Origin: Aliamphritea ceti
GTDB lineage: Bacteria > Pseudomonadota > Gammaproteobacteria > Pseudomonadales > Balneatricaceae
Reading direction: 5' to 3'
DNA: 64,000 bases
Assembly (NCBI RefSeq): GCF_024347215.1
Contig: NZ_AP025282.1
Span: forward strand, 1,736,001 to 1,800,000
Of this stretch, positions 17,382 to 24,946 are shown piece after piece. The notes beneath the pieces are model-generated. The model was not told where the DNA came from. It ran no database searches and saw nothing but the letters and a program-made list of their open reading frames with translations. A program made the position numbers and the translations under genes. Numbering within the stretch: the stretch's first letter is position 1; every line of letters starts with the position of its first letter.

Positions 17382-18311
17382 TTAAAAGATATCTGCATCC
17401 CAGTGGGGCATAGTTCTGCCAAGTTTTTCACTGGCGAAATCCAGAAATGCCCGTACTTTAGCGGGCATATAGTGACGTTCAGGATAAACCGCATACATGG
17501 TTTTAGCTGGCATGTGGTAATCCGTAAATAGCTGAATAAGTTTACCTTCCCGAATATATTCGCCCGCCGCGAAAGAGGGCAGGCGGCCAATTCCTGCACC
17601 CAGCAAAATTGCTGCTAACAAAGCCTCACTGTTGTTTACTTTATAGTTACCTGAAACTTTCACTTGAAGAGCAGATAGCGTCTGTAATGGTGCTTTTTCA
17701 GGCGTAAATTCCCAGTGGCTGGCTTCGGCGGAATAGCTATATAGCAGGCAGTTTTCATCCGCCAGGTCGGCCGGCGACTCCAGTTGGGTCTGGAACTTAT
17801 AATCCGGTGCGGCACAAATAACGCTGCGTAACGGGGCAAGTTTGCGGGCAATCAGCGTCGAGTCAGGCAACTGTGTTGCTCTGATCGACAGATCAAACCC
17901 CTGTTCAATTATATTCAGGGTGTTGTCGTCCAGTACCAGGTCTACATGCACCTGAGGGTAACGTTGCAGAAATTCCGGAATCAGTGGCGCGATATGTAAG
18001 CGTCCGAATGACATGGGGGCGTTAATGCGCAATAAGCCTCTGGGCTCTCCCTGTAGCTCACTGACAGCATCTTCTGCCTGCTGTGCTGCCCGGGTTGCCT
18101 GTAATGAATACTCATAATAACGCTCACCCGCTTCCGTCAGGCTCAGTTTACGTGTTGTACGGTGGATCAGGCGCATGCCTAATTGTGCTTCTAGCTGAGT
18201 GATGCGCTTACTGACGGCGGATTTCGATATGTTCAGTTCACGGGCAGCAGCAGAAAAACTCGCGTTTTGTGCCACGGCGACAAAAATGGGAATCGCGTTG
18301 AAGTTTTCCAT
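17382..18311 (-). CDS. LysR-family transcriptional regulator divergent from VOC gene
   Basis: 309 residues from the ATG at 18311; the 25-residue upstream extension shows no family similarity. The HTH region reads FSAAARELNISKSAVSKRI and then RLIHRTTRKLSLTEAGERYYEY. The effector domain includes DLSIRATQLPDSTLIARKL. It converges on the previous LysR gene and is divergent from a VOC-family and a SnoaL-like gene, its likely targets. An imperfect palindrome lies in the 131-bp spacer. The inducer is unknown. Confidence 0.9.
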   Translation of the reverse strand: MENFNAIPIFVAVAQNASFSAAARELNISKSAVSKRITQLEAQLGMRLIHRTTRKLSLTEAGERYYEYSLQATRAAQQAEDAVSELQGEPRGLLRINAPMSFGRLHIAPLIPEFLQRYPQVHVDLVLDDNTLNIIEQGFDLSIRATQLPDSTLIARKLAPLRSVICAAPDYKFQTQLESPADLADENCLLYSYSAEASHWEFTPEKAPLQTLSALQVKVSGNYKVNNSEALLAAILLGAGIGRLPSFAAGEYIREGKLIQLFTDYHMPAKTMYAVYPERHYMPAKVRAFLDFASEKLGRTMPHWDADIF

Positions 18312-18336
18312 ATGTTGTTGCGCCTGAGGATCTATT

Positions 18337-18353
18337 GTTGAATTTAACTCAAC
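18337..18353. promoter_or_regulatory. Candidate LysR operator
   Basis: GTTGA-N7-TCAAC, a 17-bp imperfect palindrome, sits midway between the divergent LysR and VOC starts. Confidence 0.4.
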
Positions 18354-18442
18354 TAAGAGTCTATTTTTACCTATATTGTTTGTCAATTGTCAGGCTATTA
18401 GAGTGGGTTACAGCATTCTTAAGTCTGAAAGGAGTAAGCAAA

Positions 18443-18916
18443 ATGGTGCGCTTTGAACATGCCAATCTTGTCGTTAAAGAGATTCAGCCAACGCTGGATT
18501 TTCTGTTAACGGCATTTCCTGAGTGGCAGCTACGGGGTAGCGGTCAGGGGAAATGGGGAACCACCGAAAGACACTGGGTTCATGTAGGGGATGATGAGTA
18601 TTACATAACCCTGAATGACAGTGCGGAAGGAGATATTCGTGAGATAGGTGGCATTCAGCCGGGGCTGGCGCATCTTGGCTTTGTAGTCGATGACCTGGAA
18701 GCACTGGTTGAGCGTTTATGGCAACAGGGATATACCATCGATATTCTTGGTATGCAGCATCCTTACCGAAAAACGGTTTACTACACAGACCCTGCAGGCT
18801 TTCAGTTTGAATTTTTAGAATACTGCAGTGACCAGCCCGAACAACGCAATCAGTACGGCGGAGAAACCGGTTCATTCAAATTCAATGTACGTTCATTACA
18901 GGGAGAGTCAGCATGA
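18443..18916 (+). CDS. VOC (glyoxalase/bleomycin resistance) superfamily protein
   Basis: 157 residues from the ATG at 18443, which has AAGGAG just upstream; the longer open frame to 18335 is leader. Two beta-alpha-beta-beta-beta modules are seen: FEHANLVVKEIQPTLDFL with HWVHVGDDEYYITL, and GLAHLGFVVDDLEALVERL with YYTDPAGFQFEFLEY. Metal ligands of the fold plausibly are His in the first module, His in GLAHLGF and Glu in FEFLEY. It could be a lyase, isomerase or dioxygenase; the substrate is unknown. It overlaps the next gene by four bases (ATGA). Confidence 0.85.
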   Translation: MVRFEHANLVVKEIQPTLDFLLTAFPEWQLRGSGQGKWGTTERHWVHVGDDEYYITLNDSAEGDIREIGGIQPGLAHLGFVVDDLEALVERLWQQGYTIDILGMQHPYRKTVYYTDPAGFQFEFLEYCSDQPEQRNQYGGETGSFKFNVRSLQGESA

Positions 18917-19278
18917 TGAATACAGAAAAGGCTGATGCAGCAGTTCAGGCACTTTATAAAGCCGTTGACCGTAAAGATGCGAATTATCTGGCTGAAGTAT
19001 TGGGGGATGAGGTACGTTTTCAACTGGGTAACTTTCCGACAGTGGCGGGCAAGGCTGAAGTGCTGGATGCCAATCGGGGATTTTTCAACAGTATTGAATC
19101 GATGCGCCATAGACTGGACAAAACCTGGCAAGTGGGTGAAGAGACCATTTGCTGCGGCGAAGTGAATTATGTGCGGCTGGATAAAACAACATATCAGGCA
19201 CGTTTTGCTACTGTGCTGCGTTGGCATGAAGGTCTGATTGAAGACTATCAGGTGTATGCTGATATATCTGAGCTATAA
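18913..19278 (+). CDS. SnoaL/NTF2-like protein
   Basis: 121 residues. The text ADAAVQALYKAVDRKDANYLAEVLGDEVRFQLGN is the first helix pair and strand of the NTF2-like cone fold. The later FFNSIESMRHRL, ARFATVLRWHEGLIEDYQVYADIS follows the same fold (cf. family motif IxxYxVxxD). Members are isomerases, hydrolases or binding modules for small molecules. It is co-translated with the VOC gene, so the pair probably works on one compound under control of the divergent LysR. Confidence 0.8.
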   Translation: MMNTEKADAAVQALYKAVDRKDANYLAEVLGDEVRFQLGNFPTVAGKAEVLDANRGFFNSIESMRHRLDKTWQVGEETICCGEVNYVRLDKTTYQARFATVLRWHEGLIEDYQVYADISEL

Positions 19279-19321
19279 GTTACGCACCGGGCTATAAGTC
19301 AGATCTTGGGTTAAAAACTGA

Positions 19322-19345
19322 TACGCCGGACAATTGTCCGGCGTA
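19322..19345. repeat. Perfect 24-bp palindrome
   Basis: TACGCCGGACAA is followed directly by its reverse complement. It lies between the SnoaL-like gene and a convergent membrane-protein gene. There is no T-tract on either side, so it is either a simple transcript-end hairpin or a protein-binding site. Confidence 0.7.
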
Positions 19346-19386
19346 CGATATGAATGCAGTGCCGAAATGACCAGCAATATTAGGTG

Positions 19387-19812
19387 CTATTCGAGCGTGC
19401 TGAGTACCAGTTTTATTTCACTGCGAACCGCTTCAATCTGAGTGACTACCGTACTTGTCGCAGTCTGATCGTATTCAATTTTGTCCCATTTTTCTGACCA
19501 GGTGTCTTTTAGTTCAAGTGCTTCTTCTTTTACGCTGTCTTTGGTCAGCATACTTAAGTCTGCAATCAGGCCTACTTTGACCCAACCTTTACGCGGATTG
19601 CCGGCGACCTGATCCTGATCATAATGCAGTGCGTAAATTTGCTGTTCCAGGTTAGAAAGCTCCAGCAGTATCTCGAAGCACGCAGTACGGATGTTGCTAT
19701 TTTCTTCAGTTACTTCCATCCGCCAGACGTTATAGCTGAAGCCCAGCAGGGCAAACAGCATGCTGAATATGGCTGTCATCTGATAGATTTTAAACTTGTG
19801 TGCTTCCATCAT
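19387..19812 (-). CDS. Small single-pass membrane protein of unknown function
   Basis: 141 residues, not recognised. A basic/polar start (MMEAHKFKIYQM) precedes one membrane segment (TAIFSMLFALLGFSYNVW, residues 13-30). The remaining 110 residues look helical and acidic and probably lie in the periplasm, with possible coiled-coil character (LEQQIYALHYDQDQ, SEIKLVLSTLE). No catalytic motif is seen. The start has few alternatives; a second Met follows immediately. It sits upstream of no obvious partner. Confidence 0.6.
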   Translation of the reverse strand: MMEAHKFKIYQMTAIFSMLFALLGFSYNVWRMEVTEENSNIRTACFEILLELSNLEQQIYALHYDQDQVAGNPRKGWVKVGLIADLSMLTKDSVKEEALELKDTWSEKWDKIEYDQTATSTVVTQIEAVRSEIKLVLSTLE

Positions 19813-19891
19813 AATTCCCGAATACTCTGCCTGTGTTTGATGCTTTGTTGTCTGCTCTGTGTATCTGAATCTATTATCGCTTAACCGTTAG

Positions 19892-20410
19892 TTAAGGCTT
19901 TAAGGTCAGGGTATCGCCCCGTTGCGTTAACTCCAGATGCTTTAAAAAACTCATACCCAGCAATACGGTTTCATCGTCCATATAAGGGTTAATGTTAGCT
20001 CTTACATTGCTCTGCGTAATACTGCCCAGGCTGATGGAATCTAAAGTAGTTATCTGGATATCTATTGTACCGTTAGCGGTCTGCACTTTGCCCCATGCCT
20101 GTCCCTGTAAACCAATTTTGTCAGCCAGTGATTCAGGTATGCTGACATTTGTGGCCCCTGTATCTAGCAGAAAAATAACCGGCTGCTGATTAATAAGCCC
20201 TGGCGCGACGTAATGCCCCTGTCTGTTACGGGTAAGTACAACGGATTTGCCTGCTTGTTGCTGGCTGTGTAGCTCTTTATTGGGGTTATATTGTGATTCC
20301 AGCACATTATCAAACAGCAGATAGAGGACGCCCAGCAGGCATATCCAGCTGAGATAGAAAAAGGACTTTGCCAGTCCTCTGCGAGGCGCATCCTGTTGGT
20401 TCATTGTCAT
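19892..20410 (-). CDS. Membrane-anchored retropepsin-like aspartic protease (clan AA, TIGR02281 type)
   Basis: 172 residues. One membrane helix (residues 17-33) is followed by a periplasmic domain with the active-site triad DTGATNVSIP (Asp about 83) and the flanking strands FLLDTGA and VLLGMSFLKHLEL typical of single-domain aspartic proteases that dimerise. Family members are widespread in proteobacteria, with largely unknown substrates. It faces the ffs region and is probably monocistronic. No terminator was found. Confidence 0.85.
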   Translation of the reverse strand: MTMNQQDAPRRGLAKSFFYLSWICLLGVLYLLFDNVLESQYNPNKELHSQQQAGKSVVLTRNRQGHYVAPGLINQQPVIFLLDTGATNVSIPESLADKIGLQGQAWGKVQTANGTIDIQITTLDSISLGSITQSNVRANINPYMDDETVLLGMSFLKHLELTQRGDTLTLKP

Positions 20411-20548
20411 TCCGTCGAGTGATTGTGACTATACAGTGGCTTTCATCTTACTATAGCTCGTGAAGCCCGCAACTGTTTGATAGTTAAAGGCGGAGTTAAG
20501 TTCAAAACGGGAGTAAGCTGAAAATTCCTCTGATATGCAAAGGGGCTG

Positions 20549-20576
20549 TTGCATCCTGACCGAAGGCTGTTATACT
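20549..20576 (+). promoter_or_regulatory. Promoter of ffs
   Basis: TTGCAT (20549-20554) and TATACT (20571-20576) are separated by 16 bp and followed by GCGCGCC, a GC-rich discriminator usual for stable RNA genes. It implies a 5' leader of about 55-60 nt to be trimmed before the mature RNA. Confidence 0.7.
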
Positions 20577-20640
20577 GCGCGCCGTACCTCAATCGAGGTG
20601 GCCATTTACCCAGCGACTATGGGTGAAACTGGTCTGTTAT

Positions 20641-20753
20641 GGCGGTCCTATTGGTCCTCCCGCAATGATAAGTCGTGAATCTGGTCAGACCCGGAAGGGA
20701 GCAGCCACAGCGATGGGTTCATGTGCCGGGATGTGGCTGGTGGGACCGCCCCC
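20641..20753 (+). ncRNA. ffs: 4.5S RNA, signal recognition particle RNA
   Basis: The ends pair (GGCGGTCC at 20641 with GGACCGCC ending at 20750). The apical SRP domain is intact: TCAGACCCGGAAGGGAGCAG contains the GGAA tetraloop, and GTGCCGGGATGTGGCTGG matches the 3' side of helix 8. The 5' side carries the family text TTGGTCCTCCCGCAA. It is the RNA scaffold for Ffh in co-translational targeting of membrane proteins. Mature ends are set from the terminal pairing and may be off by a few bases. Confidence 0.95.
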
Positions 20754-20775
20754 AATTACCTTAATTGGTTGTTTT
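20752..20775 (+). terminator. Terminator of ffs
   Basis: CCAATT / AATTGG stem with a 5-nt loop followed by TTGTTTT, directly abutting the ffs 3' end. Confidence 0.6.
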
Positions 20776-20913
20776 CCTTAGGATTATCTCTGTTATACAC
20801 GCAAGTGGTACAAACAGGTGGTACATCCAGATGCCTAAAGCTCCTTCCTATTTGTTGTTTTCCAGACATTCCGTTTGGTATTTTCGCGTGGCTATTGCTC
20901 AGAAAGTAAGTTT

Positions 20914-21969
20914 TTAGTTTGAGTGTTCTTCTAATCTCATAAACGTTGTAACGAGATGAGATATTTTTTCTGGAGCATCTTCAGGACTATAGTGACCTAC
21001 ATTTCGTAAACGATGTACTTCTCCATTTGGAAAGGCTTGCTGAAACAAGGGGATAAAGTATTTTGAAGAGAGGGTACGGTCTGCTTCTCCCCAAATTGCT
21101 AGAGCGGGCTTCTTCGCCAGATTTTTTAGAGTTGTTGAATCAGGTTTTTCAAATTCATGTTTGCCTAAAGCAAACCCTTTTGCCCATCCAATAGCGCCTA
21201 AAGTATGCTCTGGTTTAATAAACGCAGCTCTATATGCATTTAACCAAGTGTCTGAAATTATTTCATTTCTTTCGAATCCATTAAGTTTCAGTGTCGAAAG
21301 TATATTGTAATCTAACTGACTTAATACTTGCTCGAGTACACCTTCGTTTTCAGCTTTCAATATCCACTGAAACCAAGGGGATTCAGAAGCATTCGCTATG
21401 ATTTTTTCCATAAGGTCGGGTTGCCCTAAAGGAGTGGGGCCGTTTATCGATACTATTCGCTTAATCCTTTCCGGATGTCTAATTGCCAGGCCCATTCCTA
21501 CCGGACCACCAAAATCATGCATAACTAATGTAATGTTACGTAAGTCTAATTTGAGAACCAGTTTCTCAATATTATTAATATGATCCTGTAGCCAGTAAGT
21601 TCTATCATCAGGTACATCGCTTTTACCGAATCCCATATGGTCTACAGCAACAACACGATTTCTTTCTTTCCAAAATGAAATTTGATGGCGAAAAAGGTAA
21701 CCCCAAGTAGGCTCACCATGTAACAAAAGCATCGTATCAGGCCCTGTACCTTCATCGATATAATGCATCCGAAAACCTGAAATATCGGAGTACCTTGCAC
21801 GAAATGGCCAAGTCCCATCGAAAGTTTCATCTTCGAGTGTCGTGTTTTTATTGGTAATCATGAGTTTTTCGCCTCTGGTATTTTGTGCATGAGCGTCCAA
21901 AGTAGTTGTTAATAGCAATAGCTTCAGGATGAATACACATGTTGTTTTGAGTGTTAAAAGCCGATCCAT
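20914..21969 (-). CDS. Exported haloalkane dehalogenase-like alpha/beta hydrolase
   Basis: 351 residues. An N-terminal hydrophobic segment (residues 9-28, ending DAHAQ) looks like a signal peptide. The alpha/beta-hydrolase core shows the oxyanion strand LLLHGEPTWGYLFRHQ, the nucleophile elbow VMHDFGGPVG with Asp where esterases have Ser, and the catalytic His in LRNVGHYSPE. HGEPTW plus an Asp nucleophile fits haloalkane dehalogenases, which hydrolyse carbon-halogen bonds; some relatives act on other substrates. It is AT-richer than its surroundings and divergent from a LysR gene that probably controls it. The export signal is unusual for the family. Confidence 0.8.
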   Translation of the reverse strand: MDRLLTLKTTCVFILKLLLLTTTLDAHAQNTRGEKLMITNKNTTLEDETFDGTWPFRARYSDISGFRMHYIDEGTGPDTMLLLHGEPTWGYLFRHQISFWKERNRVVAVDHMGFGKSDVPDDRTYWLQDHINNIEKLVLKLDLRNITLVMHDFGGPVGMGLAIRHPERIKRIVSINGPTPLGQPDLMEKIIANASESPWFQWILKAENEGVLEQVLSQLDYNILSTLKLNGFERNEIISDTWLNAYRAAFIKPEHTLGAIGWAKGFALGKHEFEKPDSTTLKNLAKKPALAIWGEADRTLSSKYFIPLFQQAFPNGEVHRLRNVGHYSPEDAPEKISHLVTTFMRLEEHSN

Positions 21970-22077
21970 TTCAACCTCCCGATTGATTGATTTTTAATCT
22001 AATATATGTGTCTTTTTTGTTCTGATAAACTCATCAATACAAGAAACATTTATGTGTAAAACGCAAAGGTAAAAGGT

Positions 22078-22980
22078 ATGGATAGCATATTAGGTATGCG
22101 GACATTTATACGGGTGGTTGATACTGGAGGGTTTTCTTCTGCTGCACGCCAGGCGGGTATAGCCCCGTCGTCAGTGTCACGGCAAATAAATGAATTAGAG
22201 AAGGCTTTAGGGGTGCAGTTGTTTCAGCGGACGACCCGAAAACTAAGTCTGACGGAAGCAGGGTATGTTTACTACGAAAGAGCTTGCCGTATTCTTACCG
22301 ACATTGATGAGACTCTTCTGGCGGTCTCTCAAACTGAAGATCCATCAGGGGTATTAAAAATAACAATGCCAACAGGCATAGGAAAAGCACTCATTATTTC
22401 AGCGTTACCTAAGTTCATGAAACAATATCCAGACATCAAAATTGTAATGTCCATGTCTGATCAGTTAACAAATATTGTAGAGCAGGGTGTTGATGTTGCT
22501 ATCCGAATTGGGCAATTAAATGATTCTAGTCTTAAGGCTAGAAAGATTGGCGAAAGTCGCAGAATCGTATGTGCTAGCCCTGAATATCTTGAGCGGGAGG
22601 GCATGCCTAAACACCCTAAAGATCTTGAAAAGCATAACTGCCTCACCTTTCGTAATTATCCCGGTCAAAGTGTGTGGGAATTTAGAAAAGCGAACAATAT
22701 ACAAGAGGTAAAAGTCTCTGGGAATTTCTTCGCTCATAATGCGGATGCTTTAATTGCAGCTGCTATTTCAGGATTAGGTTTGATTTTACTTCCAAGCTGG
22801 AATGTAGAGTTAGAATTACATCAGCAACATCTCAGACAAGTTTTACCTGAATATAAAACAGAGCCTCATTTTAGCCCTGTTTGGGCATTGCATTCACATC
22901 AAAGAAAGACGCCACCTAAAATTAGTGTTTTTATAGATTTTTTAATCGCTCACTTATCTGAAAATAAGATACCTTTCTAA
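22078..22980 (+). CDS. LysR-family regulator divergent from the dehalogenase-like gene
   Basis: 300 residues. The HTH has GGFSSAARQAGIAPSSVSRQ, then LFQRTTRKLSLTEAGYVYYERA; the effector domain carries DVAIRIGQLNDSSLKARKI. It belongs to the same CrgA/AaeR-like group as the LysR genes at 16500 and 17382. AAAGGT precedes the ATG at 22078. It is head-to-head with the hydrolase gene with 108 bp between, the normal layout for a LysR regulator and its target. Base composition is AT-rich like its neighbour, fitting acquisition as a pair. Confidence 0.9.
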   Translation: MDSILGMRTFIRVVDTGGFSSAARQAGIAPSSVSRQINELEKALGVQLFQRTTRKLSLTEAGYVYYERACRILTDIDETLLAVSQTEDPSGVLKITMPTGIGKALIISALPKFMKQYPDIKIVMSMSDQLTNIVEQGVDVAIRIGQLNDSSLKARKIGESRRIVCASPEYLEREGMPKHPKDLEKHNCLTFRNYPGQSVWEFRKANNIQEVKVSGNFFAHNADALIAAAISGLGLILLPSWNVELELHQQHLRQVLPEYKTEPHFSPVWALHSHQRKTPPKISVFIDFLIAHLSENKIPF

Positions 22981-22996
22981 GTTATTGCTTCAAAAA

Positions 22997-23038
22997 GCTT
23001 ATTCAAGCCTGCTGCCAGTCCTGGCTTGTTGAATAAGC
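22997..23038. repeat. Imperfect inverted repeat beside the GGDEF fragment
   Basis: GCTTATTCAA (22997-23006) pairs with TTGAATAAGC (23029-23038), extended by GCC/GGC further in with a bulge. It follows the LysR stop and may end its transcript; there is no long T-run. Confidence 0.5.
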
Positions 23039-23046
23039 ACATGATT

Positions 23047-23260
23047 ATTTTTGCACGGTATAGCTGCATGTCAGCCAGATTCAATTGCAGTTTCTAACTG
23101 CAGATTAGTCGTCAGCGATATAGAAGCTAATGGTGACTTGCCGGTTTTCGGCAGACTTATGCCAAGGGTGGTCTTCGATGTGCTGGTGGATACGCTTAAG
23201 TAATTCAGTGATTCCAGCAGTTGGATGTACTTTGGGCAATATTGCGCGGCCAGAGCCGCG
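23047..23260 (-). pseudogene. Decayed 3' fragment of a GGDEF diguanylate cyclase gene
   Basis: By eye this segment aligns along most of its length with the 3' part of the intact HAMP-GGDEF gene at 26830-27040. Shared blocks include GGTATAGCTGCAT, TCAGCCAGAT, TTTCTAACTGC, TAGTCGTCAGC, GGTTTTCGGCA and CTTCGATGTGCTGG. Frames are broken by small indels and no start or catalytic GGDEF region remains. It covers only the last strands and helices of the domain. It is a remnant of a second, related cyclase gene, on the minus strand. Confidence 0.8.
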
Positions 23261-23277
23261 CCTTGAAAACTTAAGAA

Positions 23278-23832
23278 TTAACTATTCTTTGTCCAGGAGA
23301 ATTGTACAAATGGCTTATCCAATGGTGTATCTGCGAAATGGTTGACGTAATTACTCATCACTTTTTGAGCCATACCTAGTGTGATTTCCAGTAGTTGTTG
23401 CTGGGCGTAGCCTGCTTCATAAAATGTTGTTATCTCCTCTTCAGACAACCTGCCACGTTTTCGTAGCATAGCCAGCGTCGTATCCTGGAGTGCCTGTAGT
23501 TTTGTTGTCGGCATTGGGGCACCGTTTCTTAGGGCATCAGTTAGAGCAGGATCCACTTTCATCATGTGGGCAATGCCAGTGTGAGCGGGAACACAGTAGT
23601 GGCATTCATGCTCGACATTGATGGTCTGCCAGACCACGGTTAATTCTTCGGCATCAAACGAGGTGGCTTGAAATAGCTCATGTAATAGTTGGTAGCTTTT
23701 TAGTAGTACAGGGGATTCGGCCATTACCGCGTGAAGGCCCGGGATCATGCCGAAAGCTTGCAGAGATTTCTCCAGTAGCGGTTTACTCTGTTCTGGGGCT
23801 GATTCAAGGGTATGAAAGGTAAAAGTACTCAT
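23278..23832 (-). CDS. Carboxymuconolactone decarboxylase/AhpD-like protein
   Basis: 184 residues, all-helical. The AhpD-type redox motif is present as EHECHYCVPAHTGIA (CxxC, then His four residues on), preceded by the Glu-containing helix EELTVVWQTINVEHE. Such proteins form oligomers and reduce peroxides or act as peroxidase-like enzymes; the CxxC makes this more likely than a decarboxylase. It is divergent from a TetR gene with paired palindromes between, so it is probably that repressor's target. A GAGAGACC SD-like stretch lies before the ATG. Confidence 0.87.
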   Translation of the reverse strand: MSTFTFHTLESAPEQSKPLLEKSLQAFGMIPGLHAVMAESPVLLKSYQLLHELFQATSFDAEELTVVWQTINVEHECHYCVPAHTGIAHMMKVDPALTDALRNGAPMPTTKLQALQDTTLAMLRKRGRLSEEEITTFYEAGYAQQQLLEITLGMAQKVMSNYVNHFADTPLDKPFVQFSWTKNS

Positions 23833-23898
23833 GGTCTCTCCGGTTTAACACCTAATTTCAGGGCTTACAGGTTGTAAGTTTTATTACCTTAGCTGGCT

Positions 23899-23938
23899 TT
23901 GAACGATCGTTCAAGATATTCTTGAACGAATGTTCAAG
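23899..23938. promoter_or_regulatory. Tandem TetR-type operators
   Basis: TTGAACGATCGTTCAA (23899-23914) is a perfect 16-bp palindrome. CTTGAACGAATGTTCAAG (23921-23938) repeats it with one mismatched centre pair. Both share the half-site TTGAACG, lie 22-24 bp apart centre to centre, and occupy the space between the AhpD-like and TetR genes. Confidence 0.8.
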
Positions 23939-23958
23939 AGTGTTTAGAGAATCGCAAT

Positions 23959-24540
23959 ATGGTAGTAACTACAAAATATGATCGTCAGGATGCAATTGAG
24001 AGGGCGACAGATCTGTTTTGGGAAAAGGGCTTTCATGCAACGTCCATGCGTAATATTCAGCAAGCTATCGATATGCGCCCAGGAAGTATCTATGCCAGCT
24101 TCGGTAGCAAGGATGGTCTGTTTAAAGAGACTTTGCAGTATTACGCTCATAATACCCAGGAACGGATACAAGCTTATGTAGAGGCGGCAGAGTCGCCGCT
24201 TAAAGGGCTAAAACTGTTTATTCAAGATTCTGTTATTGGCTGTCAAGAGTCGACACCAAGTGGTATGTGCATGCTTGTTAAAACTGTCTCAGAACTGACT
24301 CAGGACAATGCTGATTTATTAGCCGAGGCAAAATTGCTGATTAGAGAGATTGAAGCAACTTTTGCTGAAGTACTAGTACAGGCTCAAGCATGCGGAGAGT
24401 TGGATCAGGCTGGAGTTCCAGAGCGAATGGCGCGCTACCTGCAAGTGCACCTTATGGGGCTACGTGCTTACGTTCGGGCTAACGATGGTGACGACCAGAT
24501 AAGCGAACTGATCGATGATATGTTTGAGAATTTAGGCTAA
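23959..24540 (+). CDS. TetR/AcrR-family repressor
   Basis: 193 residues. The N-terminal HTH is AIERATDLFWEKGFHATSM, then IQQAIDMRPGSIYASFGSKDGLFKETL (split at residue 32). The C-terminal domain resembles TetR_C-type ligand domains with a cysteine pair region (GCQESTPSGMCMLVK). It is divergent from the AhpD-like gene and very likely autoregulated through the tandem palindromes. Cysteines in the ligand domain could sense oxidants or electrophiles as in NemR, but this is inference. Confidence 0.9.
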   Translation: MVVTTKYDRQDAIERATDLFWEKGFHATSMRNIQQAIDMRPGSIYASFGSKDGLFKETLQYYAHNTQERIQAYVEAAESPLKGLKLFIQDSVIGCQESTPSGMCMLVKTVSELTQDNADLLAEAKLLIREIEATFAEVLVQAQACGELDQAGVPERMARYLQVHLMGLRAYVRANDGDDQISELIDDMFENLG

Positions 24541-24946
24541 TGAACCCAGATTAAGGTCTTTCTTCTCGTTCATCGATCTATTTCTATTGCTCGTGTAATT
24601 ATTCGCATCAAATTCAGAAGTTTTTTGGTTCTATTCAACGGACTAGTAAGTGGTGGTAATTATGCGTTCGAATGGCTTTATCGAGTGATATCCCTTGGTG
24701 CTGATGTAAGGTAATTATTCGTAACTCAATGTTTCTTGAACAGATGGATAATACTTGAAGTGGAGAGTTAGTTCATTGTCATGAAATGATCAAAGATCAA
24801 AATTTGCTGCTCTTATCCGGAGAAAGCATACAGTTTCATATGCAGTTTTTAATGGCTTTTTATCGGCCTGCTTCGTTCATTTAGTGATGATCAGGTGTAA
24901 AAGTCTCGGATAACTACGCAACTAATAATAGGATTTCTGAAGGGCC
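24541..24946. other. Intergenic region, no feature recognised
   Basis: 406 bp between the TetR gene and the convergent peroxidase gene. It is AT-rich, with stops in all frames and no repeat, RNA or clear terminator that I can see. It may be decayed coding DNA but no parent gene is recognisable. Confidence 0.4.

Noticed and set aside
20721..20909. 62-codon open frame over the ffs 3' end
   Set aside because: It begins inside the SRP RNA and crosses its terminator.
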